From contig JAFTPP010000003.1 in the NCBI GenBank assembly GCA_017463255.1, positions 218,230-282,229 on the forward strand: a stretch of DNA of 64,000 nucleotides, read 5' to 3'. Made by a program: the position numbers and the translations under genes. Positions 26,110 through 35,153 of this stretch are shown here, one piece after another (the first letter of the stretch is position 1; every line of letters begins with the position of its first letter). This DNA comes from Lachnospiraceae bacterium. GTDB taxonomy: Bacteria > Bacillota > Clostridia > Lachnospirales > Lachnospiraceae. The notes beneath the pieces are model-generated. The model was not told the DNA's origin and did no database searches. It worked only from the letters and a program-made list of their open reading frames with translations.

Positions 26110-28516
26110 ATTCTCCTCCGCATTTCACTTCAAACTCTATTTTTACCGGTTCAGTCTGACCGGAATGTATAAATAATGTTGCCTTCCCTTCTTGTCCCGT
26201 GGTTCTTACATAAGTACCACCCATTCCGCCTTTTAAAGATATGATATTCCCTCCGATTAACTCAATTGGGCCTTCAGTTTGCAAAGTAACCGGCTCATTA
26301 TAAAAATAGAGTTGATTATTATACTCATCCTGCATACAAATTCTTACCGCCGCCACATCATAAGTGTTTTCTTCTATAAGCTTTGTATGATCGGCTTTTA
26401 CCCTAAGATGCATCCTTGTCATAGGTGCCTTCACGCAAATGTTTTGAATCTCTCCATCCTTGATGCTCTCAAACCTGTATACTGTGGAAGTGCCGCCCCA
26501 GTCGCCAATGTATTTGTTATAAAGTGTTACGGCTTCTGTTGGCTTCATATGGTATACAAGCATCATTTTTAATGCAGTAAAAATGATTTTTTTCGGCAAG
26601 TGTGACAGTCCGTTCATTGCCACATAATTTAATGCTTCTTTTATCTGTCCGGCCTGTTTTGGTTTAAAATCCTCCCCTTTTTCTATAGCATCTCCGATGA
26701 AATCATCGATTAAGATGGGACCATGTAAAAGATTCTTATAGCAGGAATCTTCTTTTTTGTATTCCTTAATAAATCTGTCATTCTTATACATCCGTACGCT
26801 GTCAGCATTGGTATATATCCAGGTCTTTCCTCTGTTACATCCCGGATGCTCACCAATATCCATGGTGGAGCTTAAGGATAGCACCTGTGTCGTATCTTGC
26901 TGACAGGAATAGATGTCTGCTGCCAGCTTGGGATTCCGAAACATATCCATGACTCCGTGATAACAGATTCTGTCGCCGCTTCCAAAATCCTTGTGGGTAT
27001 TATAATCCGTCATACACCATCCAAAGCTGCCTGCAATATCCTCTTTCGCTGCAATAGCATCTAACACATTGGCGTGTCGCATTGCATGTTCCACTCTGTG
27101 TTCTTCCCAATCAAAGGCTTTTGTGGGATACATATGTCCATTATATTCACTGACTACATAGGCTCTTTTAGAATCGGAAGTTACGTTATCCTTAGGCTCA
27201 CACCCCGGTGCATTTCCATCATGGGAAAAGTCATTGTATGTATACACATCTTCTAAAAAGCTACTTTTCTTATGGGCTCTTACCCCTGCCGTCTGCCTGT
27301 ACGGATCTAACTTTCTTGCTGCTTCATTGGTCTTTTCATAAAAAGCATCATCATCCTTAGATTCATTAATCCTTACTCCCCATAAAATAATGGAAGGATG
27401 ATTGCGGTACTGGGTTACCATTTCTTTGACACTTTCTACTGCCCGGGTTTTCCACTCCTCATCTCCGATATGCTGCCATCCCGGAAGCTCTGTAAAAACA
27501 AGTAGCCCGATTTCATCACATCTTTCTATAAAATAATGAGACTGGGGATAATGTGAAGTACGCACTGCATTAAGTCCAAGCTCATTTTTTAAAATATCTG
27601 CATCCATAACCTGCATGGACTTTGGCATTGCATATCCTACATAGGGATAACTTTGATGTCTGTTTAAGCCTCGTAATTTTAATTTCTTTCCATTCAGGTA
27701 AAAGCCGTCTTGTTGAAACTTGGCATCTCTAAAGCCAAAGGTTGTAACCTGCTCATCTAATAAGCTTCCGTCTTTTTTCCTAAGGCAGGTTTTTATGTCG
27801 TATAAAACCGGATGTTCTACATCCCAGAGTTCGATTCCTTTTACTTCAAATTCCGTTACAATCTCTATATCATCCGAATGTGTGCTGACACTTCCTAAAA
27901 GTTCATATTCTTCGGTTCCTTTTTTTCTAATAAACTGTGTTATGGTTAAATCCGAATCCGGTTTTTGAATCAAAATCTTGGAACCAATTTTTATCTGCTG
28001 TCCACTTATTTGGGAATGTAAAAACACGTCTTCCAAATAGGTAAGATTATTTATACTAAGATATACGTCCCTATATATTCCGCCGTAAGTCATATAATCA
28101 ACCACGTATCCAAATGGGGGTATATTAATATCTTCCTTGCTATTGACTTTTACGGTCAAAATATTTTCTTCCCCATAAACAAGGTAATCACTGATATCTA
28201 TGGTAAATGCTGTGTACCCGCAATGATGTTCTCCCACTCCGGTACCATTTACAAAAACCTCACATTCATGTGCCACGCCTTCAAAAGTAAGAAGCACTCT
28301 ATGGTCTTTCCATTCCATGGGAATAATCATTTTTTTCCGATAACCGCTTACCATCTGATAGATATTCTCATCAAAATAATGAAAGGGAGTTTCCTTGCAC
28401 GTATGCGGAATCCGGATTTCTTTCATATGGCTGTCATCAAATCCCACGTCCGGCATATCTGCAGTAAACTGTTCTATAAATTTCCAATCATTATTGATAT
28501 AAATCCGCTTTCCCAC
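26102..28516 (-). CDS. GH2 family glycosidase with C-terminal extension
   Basis: A GH2 enzyme of 804 residues. I choose the GTG at 28516 (VGKRIYINNDW) because AAGGAGGAG lies just upstream; the longer TTG reading to 28546 would start before that site. Sugar-binding, Ig-like and barrel domains are followed by about 300 extra residues with beta-rich content. Acid/base Glu385 (RINES) and nucleophile Glu457 (VSEYNGH) are present. The N-E pair reads INES, not the common NE after a GI/GN, and the nucleophile loop SEYNG departs from TEYG, so substrate may differ from beta-galactoside. First enzyme of the TetR-linked operon. Confidence 0.88.
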   Translation of the reverse strand: MGKRIYINNDWKFIEQFTADMPDVGFDDSHMKEIRIPHTCKETPFHYFDENIYQMVSGYRKKMIIPMEWKDHRVLLTFEGVAHECEVFVNGTGVGEHHCGYTAFTIDISDYLVYGEENILTVKVNSKEDINIPPFGYVVDYMTYGGIYRDVYLSINNLTYLEDVFLHSQISGQQIKIGSKILIQKPDSDLTITQFIRKKGTEEYELLGSVSTHSDDIEIVTEFEVKGIELWDVEHPVLYDIKTCLRKKDGSLLDEQVTTFGFRDAKFQQDGFYLNGKKLKLRGLNRHQSYPYVGYAMPKSMQVMDADILKNELGLNAVRTSHYPQSHYFIERCDEIGLLVFTELPGWQHIGDEEWKTRAVESVKEMVTQYRNHPSIILWGVRINESKDDDAFYEKTNEAARKLDPYRQTAGVRAHKKSSFLEDVYTYNDFSHDGNAPGCEPKDNVTSDSKRAYVVSEYNGHMYPTKAFDWEEHRVEHAMRHANVLDAIAAKEDIAGSFGWCMTDYNTHKDFGSGDRICYHGVMDMFRNPKLAADIYSCQQDTTQVLSLSSTMDIGEHPGCNRGKTWIYTNADSVRMYKNDRFIKEYKKEDSCYKNLLHGPILIDDFIGDAIEKGEDFKPKQAGQIKEALNYVAMNGLSHLPKKIIFTALKMMLVYHMKPTEAVTLYNKYIGDWGGTSTVYRFESIKDGEIQNICVKAPMTRMHLRVKADHTKLIEENTYDVAAVRICMQDEYNNQLYFYNEPVTLQTEGPIELIGGNIISLKGGMGGTYVRTTGQEGKATLFIHSGQTEPVKIEFEVKCGGEYE

Positions 28517-28549
28517 ACTAGCTCCTCCTTCTCTTTTAACCGCCAAGTT

Positions 28550-29122
28550 CTAACGCATGACAATTCCGTCTACCAAGATTTCTACCACTTCATTTAATGC
28601 CTGGGTATAAGTCATTTTATGACGTATGAGCACATCTCTTTGGAAGAACTGTTCCAAAGCTGCTTCCAACATTAATTTCACAATAGGAATATTTACTTTT
28701 CTGATAACCCCTTCTTCCATTCCTTTTTCTAAAAGAAAAATAGTGGTTTCCCATCCGGTTTCTAACCGGTTTTCTACCTGTGCGTAGATATTTGGGTATT
28801 TTTCCTTTAAGGAATATAGCTGTCTGAAATCCACATCTTTATATCCTTCCGGCATAACCCCCAAAATCTTTTTGATTTTTTCCAAGGTTGTAAGATTGGG
28901 ATTTTCAAGAACCTGTTGTTCACTTTTCTTAATGGAATCAAAAAGATAATCAACCATGGCAAGGAATAATTCTTCTTTATCCTCAAACACGGTATAAATC
29001 GTCTTTTTGCTCATTCCTAAAATGTTTGCCAAATCATCCATTGTAAACTTAAGGCCCTTTTTATTAAATGCCTGTATGGTTCCTTCCAAAATTGCTACTC
29101 TTAGTTCTAATTCTTTTTCCAT
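28550..29122 (-). CDS. TetR-family regulator of the GH2-GPH-GH36 operon
   Basis: A TetR/AcrR repressor of 190 residues from the ATG at 29122 (MEKELELRV), which has GGAGA six bases upstream; an ATG four codons earlier has none. The helix-turn-helix is clear at about 25-50 (FTMDDLANILGMSKKTIYTVFEDKEELF). The C-terminal ligand domain is diverged. It lies between the chemoreceptor and GH2 genes with short gaps, so all may be one transcript. Two matched inverted repeats around the promoter at 30633-30718 are candidate sites for it. Confidence 0.88.
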   Translation of the reverse strand: MEKELELRVAILEGTIQAFNKKGLKFTMDDLANILGMSKKTIYTVFEDKEELFLAMVDYLFDSIKKSEQQVLENPNLTTLEKIKKILGVMPEGYKDVDFRQLYSLKEKYPNIYAQVENRLETGWETTIFLLEKGMEEGVIRKVNIPIVKLMLEAALEQFFQRDVLIRHKMTYTQALNEVVEILVDGIVMR

Positions 29123-29152
29123 TGTTGTCTCCATTTCTTTGTTGTCATATAT

Positions 29153-30616
29153 TTATTGGGCCACCTGCACTAAAGAGGTGGTAATTGCATTGATATCGTT
29201 ATATCCGTTCACTACAATATCTACATTGCTGTGTAGTCTTGTGATTCCTGCGGAAATTTCTTCCATTGCTTTCGAGGTTACCGCCACATTGCCGTTAATA
29301 TGATTTACATCATCCAAGGTCTTATTAAGCAGGCTTTCCAACCGCTTTGCCTGTTCCTCAATGGTCTGTGCCTGAGATAAAACCTGGGTCGTGTTATCTG
29401 ATATGCTCCTAAAGGACATATCCACATTTTCCATCTGCTTACTACAATCCTCCACACATTCTCTGCCTGTTACAATTTCTGTTACCACATGAGCTGTTCT
29501 ATTTTGGATTCCCATAAGAATGGTATTAATCTGCTCTGTAAACTTAGCGGAAGTATCCGACAGATTCCGGATTTCCATGGCTACAACCGCAAATCCCTTC
29601 CCATGCTCTCCCGCTCTTGCAGCTTCAATGGAAGCATTTAAGGATAAAAGATTCGTCTGGGTAGTAATCTCATCCAAGGTTGTAAGAATCTGGCTGATTT
29701 TCTTATTTTCTTCATTAAGCTCTGTAATAGCGCCTTCAATGGTATCCATTTTTTCATTCAGGCTTCTCATTCTTTCATTTAGTTCTCTTACCCTGTTACC
29801 GCCTTCTGATACGCTACCATTTGTGGCGTTGGAAATCTCTGTCATAAACACGCTGGATTTCGAAACATTCCGGATTTTATCTACCCCATCCTGTACAAGC
29901 CCTTTTATGGTTTCCGTAGCTGTTACATCTTCTATGCTTCCTTGGGCCACATCGCCTGCCGTAAGCGAAATCTGTGCCGAAATTTCCTCTGTCACCATAA
30001 TACTTTCATTAATTTTGTTATTGGTAATCTCTAAAATTTCAACAGATTTTCTAATTTCTTCTAATAATTGCTCTGCTCTTTCTCTTGCTGCATTACTCTG
30101 GGCATTTATCTCTTTTAAACTTGTAAACTGTTGTCCCGTCAATCTGCATAACGCCCAGAAAACAAACAATCCACTGACAATGTAAACAATGCACATTGCC
30201 ATTGCATCAACTGACCATGTAGCCGCCAACTCTTGCGTATACTTAAAGTAAAAAATAATCATACATACGGCACTACAGATACACTGTAAAACAATCGGTC
30301 GGATGTCTTCATATAATACAATCATGAAGATAGCCAGGAAAAACATCAGGTAATTCGTTGTGGTCGGAAACATGACCATACATGCAATGCTAATTCCCGT
30401 AAGTACCACTACCATAAGATACATCATGATAATGGGATTCATTTTTCTTGCCACAAAAAACAGGACTGCGCTTACTATAAGACCGGCAACCACCAATCCG
30501 ATTACTGTTTGTATTCCGACGAATATCGCATTTACAATCCCCCTTAACACAATACTTGCCAAAAACGCAACGCTTAATATCTTGTTTTTGCTTCTAATCA
30601 CTTCCCTATAATCCAT
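29153..30616 (-). CDS. Methyl-accepting chemotaxis protein with multi-helix N-terminus
   Basis: A chemoreceptor of 487 residues starting at 30616 (MDYREVI) with GGAGGGG just upstream. Unlike classic receptors with a periplasmic sensor, the N-terminal 170 residues hold about six membrane helices and almost no outside loop; there is no HAMP-like long linker. The cytoplasmic signalling tip is standard: EHGKGFAVVAMEIRNLSDTSAKFTEQI near 340-370. It may sense a membrane-linked or energy-related signal or, given its position in a sugar operon, substrate transport. Adaptation sites were not mapped. Confidence 0.9.
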   Translation of the reverse strand: MDYREVIRSKNKILSVAFLASIVLRGIVNAIFVGIQTVIGLVVAGLIVSAVLFFVARKMNPIIMMYLMVVVLTGISIACMVMFPTTTNYLMFFLAIFMIVLYEDIRPIVLQCICSAVCMIIFYFKYTQELAATWSVDAMAMCIVYIVSGLFVFWALCRLTGQQFTSLKEINAQSNAARERAEQLLEEIRKSVEILEITNNKINESIMVTEEISAQISLTAGDVAQGSIEDVTATETIKGLVQDGVDKIRNVSKSSVFMTEISNATNGSVSEGGNRVRELNERMRSLNEKMDTIEGAITELNEENKKISQILTTLDEITTQTNLLSLNASIEAARAGEHGKGFAVVAMEIRNLSDTSAKFTEQINTILMGIQNRTAHVVTEIVTGRECVEDCSKQMENVDMSFRSISDNTTQVLSQAQTIEEQAKRLESLLNKTLDDVNHINGNVAVTSKAMEEISAGITRLHSNVDIVVNGYNDINAITTSLVQVAQ

Positions 30617-30632
30617 ATGCCCCTCCATTCTC

Positions 30633-30660
30633 GGAAACTAAAATTTGTTTTTCAGTTTCC
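30633..30660. promoter_or_regulatory. Candidate TetR operator 1 (GGAAACT-N14-AGTTTCC)
   Basis: A perfect seven-base inverted repeat with a 14-base spacer, positioned over the expected transcription start of the chemoreceptor-TetR operon. The half-site matches operator 2. Confidence 0.6.
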
Positions 30661-30663
30661 TTT

Positions 30664-30692
30664 ATTGTAGCACCGTCTTTTCTGTTACACAA
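30664..30692 (-). promoter_or_regulatory. Promoter of the MCP-TetR-GH2-GPH-GH36 operon
   Basis: Minus-strand TTGTGT (30687-30692), 17 bases, TACAAT (30664-30669). It fits exactly between the two inverted repeats, which is the classic arrangement for repressor control. Confidence 0.55.
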
Positions 30693-30718
30693 GAAACTGT
30701 TTTACCAAAAATAGTTTC
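30693..30718. promoter_or_regulatory. Candidate TetR operator 2 (GAAACT-N14-AGTTTC)
   Basis: Same half-site and same 14-base spacing as operator 1, directly next to the -35 box. Centres of the two repeats are 59 bases apart, close to the length of about 5.6 DNA turns. Confidence 0.6.
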
Positions 30719-30821
30719 CGTTTTTATGAATATCTACCAAATCGTGACCTTTTTCCTAGTTTTCTATTTCAAATTTGTAATTTATCGGTATAATGAAGTT
30801 AATTAAGAAAGGATAACTTTT

Positions 30822-31931
30822 ATGAAAATGACAAAAGAACCGGTTAGTCGGAAAAAAATAAATACAACCCAGCTTACTGAATGGAACCGGACTGTATTTA
30901 ACCTTTTTTGGAAGATATGGTTGGTAATTCTGTTTGTACAATTATTCTTATTTATCTTTTTTGAAGCCACTCCGGAATGCAGCAGGGCTCAGTATTTTAA
31001 GCAATTCATTTTGATTCCCAGTGGATTAGAGCTGATGGTTTTATTAGGATGTCAGCTCATCTTTACTAAGCTTTATCGCCCGCGCCTTCGCCGTACTGTG
31101 TCATTGTACACAATTTTTCTTATTACGGCTTTCGCAGGAATCACGATTTGCGTCCACACCAGTGTGAATATGCTACAGGCTTTGCTTTTAGTTCCTATGA
31201 TGTTAACACCACTTTATAAAGACCGGTTAATGACCTTAGTTCAGGCTGTATTCGTCATTATCCTCTATATATTAAGTGATTTTTATTTTATTCCCAACGC
31301 ATCCTATATTTTACCGGATAATGATTTTAGTCCTTATGTTGAATTAAGTATTTTTATTGGTGCTACCATTGCTACTTTTTTCATCTTGGAACGTGTTTAC
31401 TCTACAATTATGGTAAATGAAGACCGCTCTAAGCACGATTCACTGACTCATTTATACAATCATGAGAGCTTTTATGAAGAACTGGATTATTATCGCAATC
31501 GTTTTGAAAAAAAAGGAAAGGCTTTCTCTGTAATCATTGCAGATATTGATAATTTTAAAAAAGTAAACGACACCTACGGACACGCTTTTGGTGATGAGGT
31601 AATCCGTAAAGTCGGAAAAATATTCATGGAATCCTCAAAAAACGATGGATTTGCAGCCAGATATGGTGGTGAAGAATTTGCCATGATTCTGCCACATATG
31701 AATCCTATGGCTGTTGCAGAAAAGATAAGAAGCGATTTTGAGTCCTTTGGCTTTGAAACCAGCGAGGGCAATAGGCGCTTTACCTTAAGCCTCGGCGCCG
31801 CTGTTTACGACAAAGCATATAAAAGTGCAAGCATCTTCTTTGAAGAAGCTGACAATGCCCTGTATCATGCCAAACGCACCGGAAAGAATAAGGTTGTGTT
31901 AAGCGGAAGTTATGATGCAGAGGATGAATAG
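30822..31931 (+). CDS. Membrane GGDEF diguanylate cyclase
   Basis: A 369-residue protein with about five membrane helices in residues 25-195 and a C-terminal GGDEF domain (about 205-360). The active-site motif reads GGEEF (in ARYGGEEFAMILP), which is catalytic in many enzymes. The binding residue stretch IADIDNFKKVNDTYGHAFGDEVI is intact, so it should make cyclic di-GMP. No RxxD inhibitory site is obvious. AAAGGA lies before the start; it is divergent from the chemoreceptor operon. Confidence 0.92.
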   Translation: MKMTKEPVSRKKINTTQLTEWNRTVFNLFWKIWLVILFVQLFLFIFFEATPECSRAQYFKQFILIPSGLELMVLLGCQLIFTKLYRPRLRRTVSLYTIFLITAFAGITICVHTSVNMLQALLLVPMMLTPLYKDRLMTLVQAVFVIILYILSDFYFIPNASYILPDNDFSPYVELSIFIGATIATFFILERVYSTIMVNEDRSKHDSLTHLYNHESFYEELDYYRNRFEKKGKAFSVIIADIDNFKKVNDTYGHAFGDEVIRKVGKIFMESSKNDGFAARYGGEEFAMILPHMNPMAVAEKIRSDFESFGFETSEGNRRFTLSLGAAVYDKAYKSASIFFEEADNALYHAKRTGKNKVVLSGSYDAEDE

Positions 31932-31932
31932 A

Positions 31933-31970
31933 TAAAAAAAAGAACTGCTTTATGGGCAGTTCTTTTTTAT
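31933..31970. terminator. Bidirectional terminator between GGDEF and GNAT genes
   Basis: AGAACTGC (31941-31948) pairs with GCAGTTCT (31956-31963); T6 follows on the plus strand and an A8 lead gives a T-run for the minus strand. The two genes converge here. Confidence 0.85.
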
Positions 31971-32548
31971 AATACCTTTTTCATTCTAATAGGATACCCT
32001 GCTCCCAAGAAACGCATCAGAGATAATTTTTCTCTCTTATCCACTACAAATCCATTTTTTTCATATAACCTTATAGCAGCTTGATTATTAGAAAATGCTT
32101 CAACAAAGCAAACATCATAATCCTTTAACCCAAATGCATAATTTAAAAGTGCTGTACCAACTCCTTTTCTTCTTGCAACACTACTTGTAACCAAGACATC
32201 TATGTATAACTCTTCCTTTGATTGCACTACAGGCTTTTGAAATATAGCATTCATTTGCTTACTAATAATCGAACCTTTTATCTTCCCAAAATGTTTTTTA
32301 CAAATATCATAACTAAATTTTACCGGACGTACTTCACTTGTAGCAATTCCCATCAATCCCAAAACCTTATCTTCTTCTACATAGCATCTGAACAGAGAGG
32401 GATGAAATATTTCAAAAAACAGCTTTCGTTTCAAGTCTTCATCCTTTGAAAAAGTCATAAAGTGTCCGAATCCTTCCATAAATAATTCTACTGCTTGTTT
32501 TCTTTGAAATTCATTCAAGCATCCATATTCTACAATCTTATACTCCAT
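31967..32548 (-). CDS. GNAT N-acetyltransferase
   Basis: A GNAT-fold acetyltransferase of 193 residues from the ATG at 32548 (MEYKIVEYG); the frame extends 16 codons further but those overlap the upstream gene. The acetyl-CoA motif is RRKGVGTALLNYA and the later LYEKNGF is typical. The N-terminal half with KQMNAIFQ is not assigned to a known subgroup. It ends in the shared terminator. Substrate unknown. Confidence 0.85.
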   Translation of the reverse strand: MEYKIVEYGCLNEFQRKQAVELFMEGFGHFMTFSKDEDLKRKLFFEIFHPSLFRCYVEEDKVLGLMGIATSEVRPVKFSYDICKKHFGKIKGSIISKQMNAIFQKPVVQSKEELYIDVLVTSSVARRKGVGTALLNYAFGLKDYDVCFVEAFSNNQAAIRLYEKNGFVVDKREKLSLMRFLGAGYPIRMKKVL

Positions 32549-32565
32549 TGTACTAGTCACATCCT

Positions 32566-32940
32566 TTACACTTGAAATCCTACAACGCCAAAACAAATCG
32601 CTTCAATTACAGACATTGGGGTCATTATGCATTTTTCTTTTTTACTCGTGGATATAAAATTCATGAAAGTATTAAACAGGAAAAACACTGAAAATACAAA
32701 ACAAATAATTTGGGTTATCTTTCTCGTAAACAACATCGACATTATACCGCCTGCCGACAACAATATATACATAGCAAATATCTGAAACAACAATTGACCT
32801 ACAGCTATTATCCTAAACTCCTTAGGCCATACCTTATGTTTTCCTCCCATCGTTAACTCCCCTAACGGAAGTCCGCAAATCAAAAGAATACTTAAAATAA
32901 TTACAATTGACAACATGCAAACTCCTACATACACAAACAT
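32566..32940 (-). CDS. Four-helix membrane protein of unknown function
   Basis: A 124-residue protein with four predicted membrane helices (about 5-25, 43-62, 68-92 and 104-123) and a short charged loop GGKHKVWPKEFR. I do not recognise the family. It is between the PadR regulator and the GNAT gene on one strand, with 18 bases to the GNAT start, and may be the target of the regulator. Confidence 0.65.
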   Translation of the reverse strand: MFVYVGVCMLSIVIILSILLICGLPLGELTMGGKHKVWPKEFRIIAVGQLLFQIFAMYILLSAGGIMSMLFTRKITQIICFVFSVFFLFNTFMNFISTSKKEKCIMTPMSVIEAICFGVVGFQV

Positions 32941-32969
32941 CTCATATCCTCCCTATTAACAACCTTCGT

Positions 32970-33596
32970 CTATTGTTCTAATTCTCTGTTAAGAATTTTC
33001 TCATAAAATAAAATGTCTTCACTTAATCTGCCAAGCCCGTACTCCAGCATATATATTTGATAATCATAAATATTCCTTATAACATCTTCCAAGTTTTTTT
33101 CTTCCGAAACATTTAATAAATGCTCTGTTAGCACCACATCGTTTTGAATCCGAAACACATTATTTTCTATCACACTACCTTTTGTATGCTCTACAAACTG
33201 TTGAATCTGACAAAGCTTATCATATTCTGCACGCAAGCTTTCTATATAATCCTTTATAAAGTTAATACGTTTTTCCTTTGACGCCATACCAAGGAAAAAG
33301 AATTTTCCTTCTTCCATGTTTTTCATCTTTTGAATATTCATAGGTGTTCCTATCCATTCCTTAAAATGGGTAACACCTTTCCCGGTAATGCTATATTGTT
33401 TTTTAAGCATATTGTTATCCACATATTCATCTACACTAATATATTCTTTTTCCAACAATTTCTTAATCGCCGTCTGCATACTCCCTAAACTATCACTGCA
33501 AACAGTAGAAAGATTCTGTTGTATATATGTGCGCATTTCATAAATTGTCATTCCTTTTAATAAAAGCAGGCTTAAAATAATATGCTCCATCTTCAC
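32970..33596 (-). CDS. PadR-family regulator
   Basis: A 208-residue PadR-type repressor. The winged helix occupies 1-80 (MEHIILSLLLLKGMTIYEMRTYI ... SMQTAIKKLLEKEYISVDE), and the C-terminal half is a long helical dimer domain (about 100-205). It is the first gene of a three-gene unit with the membrane protein and GNAT. A perfect inverted repeat lies just upstream of its start and is a likely self-binding site. Confidence 0.87.
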   Translation of the reverse strand: MKMEHIILSLLLLKGMTIYEMRTYIQQNLSTVCSDSLGSMQTAIKKLLEKEYISVDEYVDNNMLKKQYSITGKGVTHFKEWIGTPMNIQKMKNMEEGKFFFLGMASKEKRINFIKDYIESLRAEYDKLCQIQQFVEHTKGSVIENNVFRIQNDVVLTEHLLNVSEEKNLEDVIRNIYDYQIYMLEYGLGRLSEDILFYEKILNRELEQ

Positions 33597-33611
33597 ATCT
33601 CCTTTGTATTA

Positions 33612-33633
33612 CTAATAGGTATGTTACTATTAG
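33612..33633. promoter_or_regulatory. Candidate PadR operator (CTAATAG-N8-CTATTAG)
   Basis: A perfect seven-base inverted repeat 16 bases before the PadR start codon. Position suits autorepression, which is common for this family. Confidence 0.55.
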
Positions 33634-33658
33634 CAATATTTAATGTCAATAATAAAAA

Positions 33659-33696
33659 GCAGAAAATATATATCCCGTTTTAGATATATCTTCTGC
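33659..33696 (-). terminator. Terminator after a gene remnant
   Basis: GCAGAA plus ATATAT arms pair around a ten-base loop; on the minus strand TTTTTATT follows. It would end a minus-strand transcript from the 33.7 kb region. Confidence 0.55.
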
Positions 33697-33713
33697 CTTT
33701 CAATATATTCTTG

Positions 33714-33825
33714 TTAGTTGTTATATCTCACACCTGCATAAATTAGCATTGCAAGTCCTGCGAAAAAGCCTATTGCAAAAGAAATAAAACTCCAATAATT
33801 GGGATATACCTCCCCGCTAAACTGA
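33714..33825 (-). pseudogene. C-terminal remnant of a small membrane protein
   Basis: A minus-strand frame ends at 33714 and reads NYWSFISFAIGFFAGLAML then IYAGVRYNN: a membrane helix and tail. It has no start codon: a stop lies about 35 codons upstream and no ATG, GTG or TTG with a ribosome site is seen. It is followed by its own terminator. It looks like the tail of a decayed gene. Confidence 0.35.
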
Positions 33826-33852
33826 AATTATCGCGTACTCAACAACTAATGG

Positions 33853-34254
33853 TTATTTGATTCTAATCCTTTCATAGATTTCCTCTACTTCACATTTTGC
33901 GCCCCCAAACTCAGGCCAAGCTTCAACCTGGTCATTATTGTATCTTGGTATAATATGCATGTGAAAATGTGGCACGCATTGGTCAGCACTTCTCCCATTT
34001 GTACTTATTAAATTAATACCTTCATACCCACACTCATCAACACAATGATTAGCAACCTTCTTTACTGCAAACATTAAATGATTAAGCGTATCCACATCAC
34101 TATCAAGAATATTTTCAAAATGCTTTTTCGTTATTGCAACCATGTGACCGTCAACATCTTTTGCTTTGTCCATAAAAACTATGGTATGCTCATCTTCATA
34201 TACCTTCAAACATGGTTTATCACCATTTACCAACTTGCAAAATATACAATCCAT
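33853..34254 (-). CDS. HIT-family nucleotide hydrolase
   Basis: A histidine-triad protein of 133 residues from the ATG at 34254 (MDCIFCKLVNGD), with AAGGAGAAG upstream; the longer reading has an unrelated 24-residue lead. N-terminal CIFCK and the triad HFHMHIIP (about 95-102) are diagnostic. Such proteins hydrolyse nucleoside phosphoramidates or dinucleotides. Same strand as the PHP gene upstream, 64 bases away. Confidence 0.92.
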   Translation of the reverse strand: MDCIFCKLVNGDKPCLKVYEDEHTIVFMDKAKDVDGHMVAITKKHFENILDSDVDTLNHLMFAVKKVANHCVDECGYEGINLISTNGRSADQCVPHFHMHIIPRYNNDQVEAWPEFGGAKCEVEEIYERIRIK

Positions 34255-34318
34255 TTGCTTCTCCTCTTTTAAAATTCTCCTTTTTTTCCATAGTGTTAAT
34301 GAGATAATTATCCCTTCA

Positions 34319-35140
34319 CTAAACATCTATCCTTGTAATATTTACAAAACTTGGTTCACGATTTTTAAACAATGTAACTTCTTGAAATCCTGCTTCTGCA
34401 ATAATCTCAATAGCATCTTTGATATACGCACCTACATTCTGCGGTTTGTGGGCATCTGAACCAATTGTAATAATCCTTCCTCCTAATTCTCGATAACGAC
34501 AAATAATGCTTGGATGTGGTAAAACATGTCCTGCTCTGTTTATTCCCGAAGTATTAACTTCAATTCCTTTACCACGCTTAATTATCTCACTCAATATCTT
34601 ATCAAATAATTCTGGAAACAACTGATATGGAAATACATTATCCTCATAATGGTTACATTTCGCAATATATCCTATATGACTTATACAATCGTAATATTCT
34701 GTGAGATTATTATCCATAACAGAATCGCATACCGTTTCAAGGTATCTTTTATATGCCGTACTCTTATCTCTATCTCGCTTTGATTCCGGCAAATAGCAAT
34801 CAATTCCATCCACACAATGCGTACTCAGTAAAACGAAGTCAAAATTTTGTTCTGACAAAACCGCTGCCGTTTGTTTGGCGGTATCCTGAATGTATCCCAC
34901 TTCAATTCCTTTACCGATGTTAATTTCCGGATACTTCTTTCTCAACAGCAAAATAGATTTATCTATTCTCTCGAAATCCGGAACCCGGTTAAAGGATTCC
35001 ATATGATGTCCTAAATCCATATGCTCAGTAAAGCACATATTTTTAACCCCTGATGCTATTGCGGCACAAATTGCTTCCTCAGGTTCCATCTTTGAATCAG
35101 GAGAGTATAGTGTATGTACATGATAATCAGGCAATAACAT
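34319..35140 (-). CDS. PHP-domain histidinol-phosphatase-like protein
   Basis: A 273-residue PHP phosphoesterase close to HisK/HisJ. Metal ligands: DYHVHT (residues 5-10), FTEHMD (about 37-42), HCVDG and SDAH near the C-terminus (about 235). Family role is dephosphorylation of histidinol phosphate; no other histidine gene is nearby, so a different phosphate ester is possible. AAGGAGAAGG precedes the ATG. Confidence 0.85.
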   Translation of the reverse strand: MLLPDYHVHTLYSPDSKMEPEEAICAAIASGVKNMCFTEHMDLGHHMESFNRVPDFERIDKSILLLRKKYPEINIGKGIEVGYIQDTAKQTAAVLSEQNFDFVLLSTHCVDGIDCYLPESKRDRDKSTAYKRYLETVCDSVMDNNLTEYYDCISHIGYIAKCNHYEDNVFPYQLFPELFDKILSEIIKRGKGIEVNTSGINRAGHVLPHPSIICRYRELGGRIITIGSDAHKPQNVGAYIKDAIEIIAEAGFQEVTLFKNREPSFVNITRIDV

Positions 35141-35153
35141 TGCACCTTCTCCT

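Noticed and set aside
28517..28546. Longer TTG start for the GH2 gene
   Set aside because: The frame passes through the AAGGAGGAG ribosome site; the GTG at 28516 follows it at correct spacing.
29520..30185. 221-residue plus-strand frame
   Set aside because: Antisense to the chemoreceptor; Ser/Leu-rich translation typical of a shadow frame and no ribosome site.
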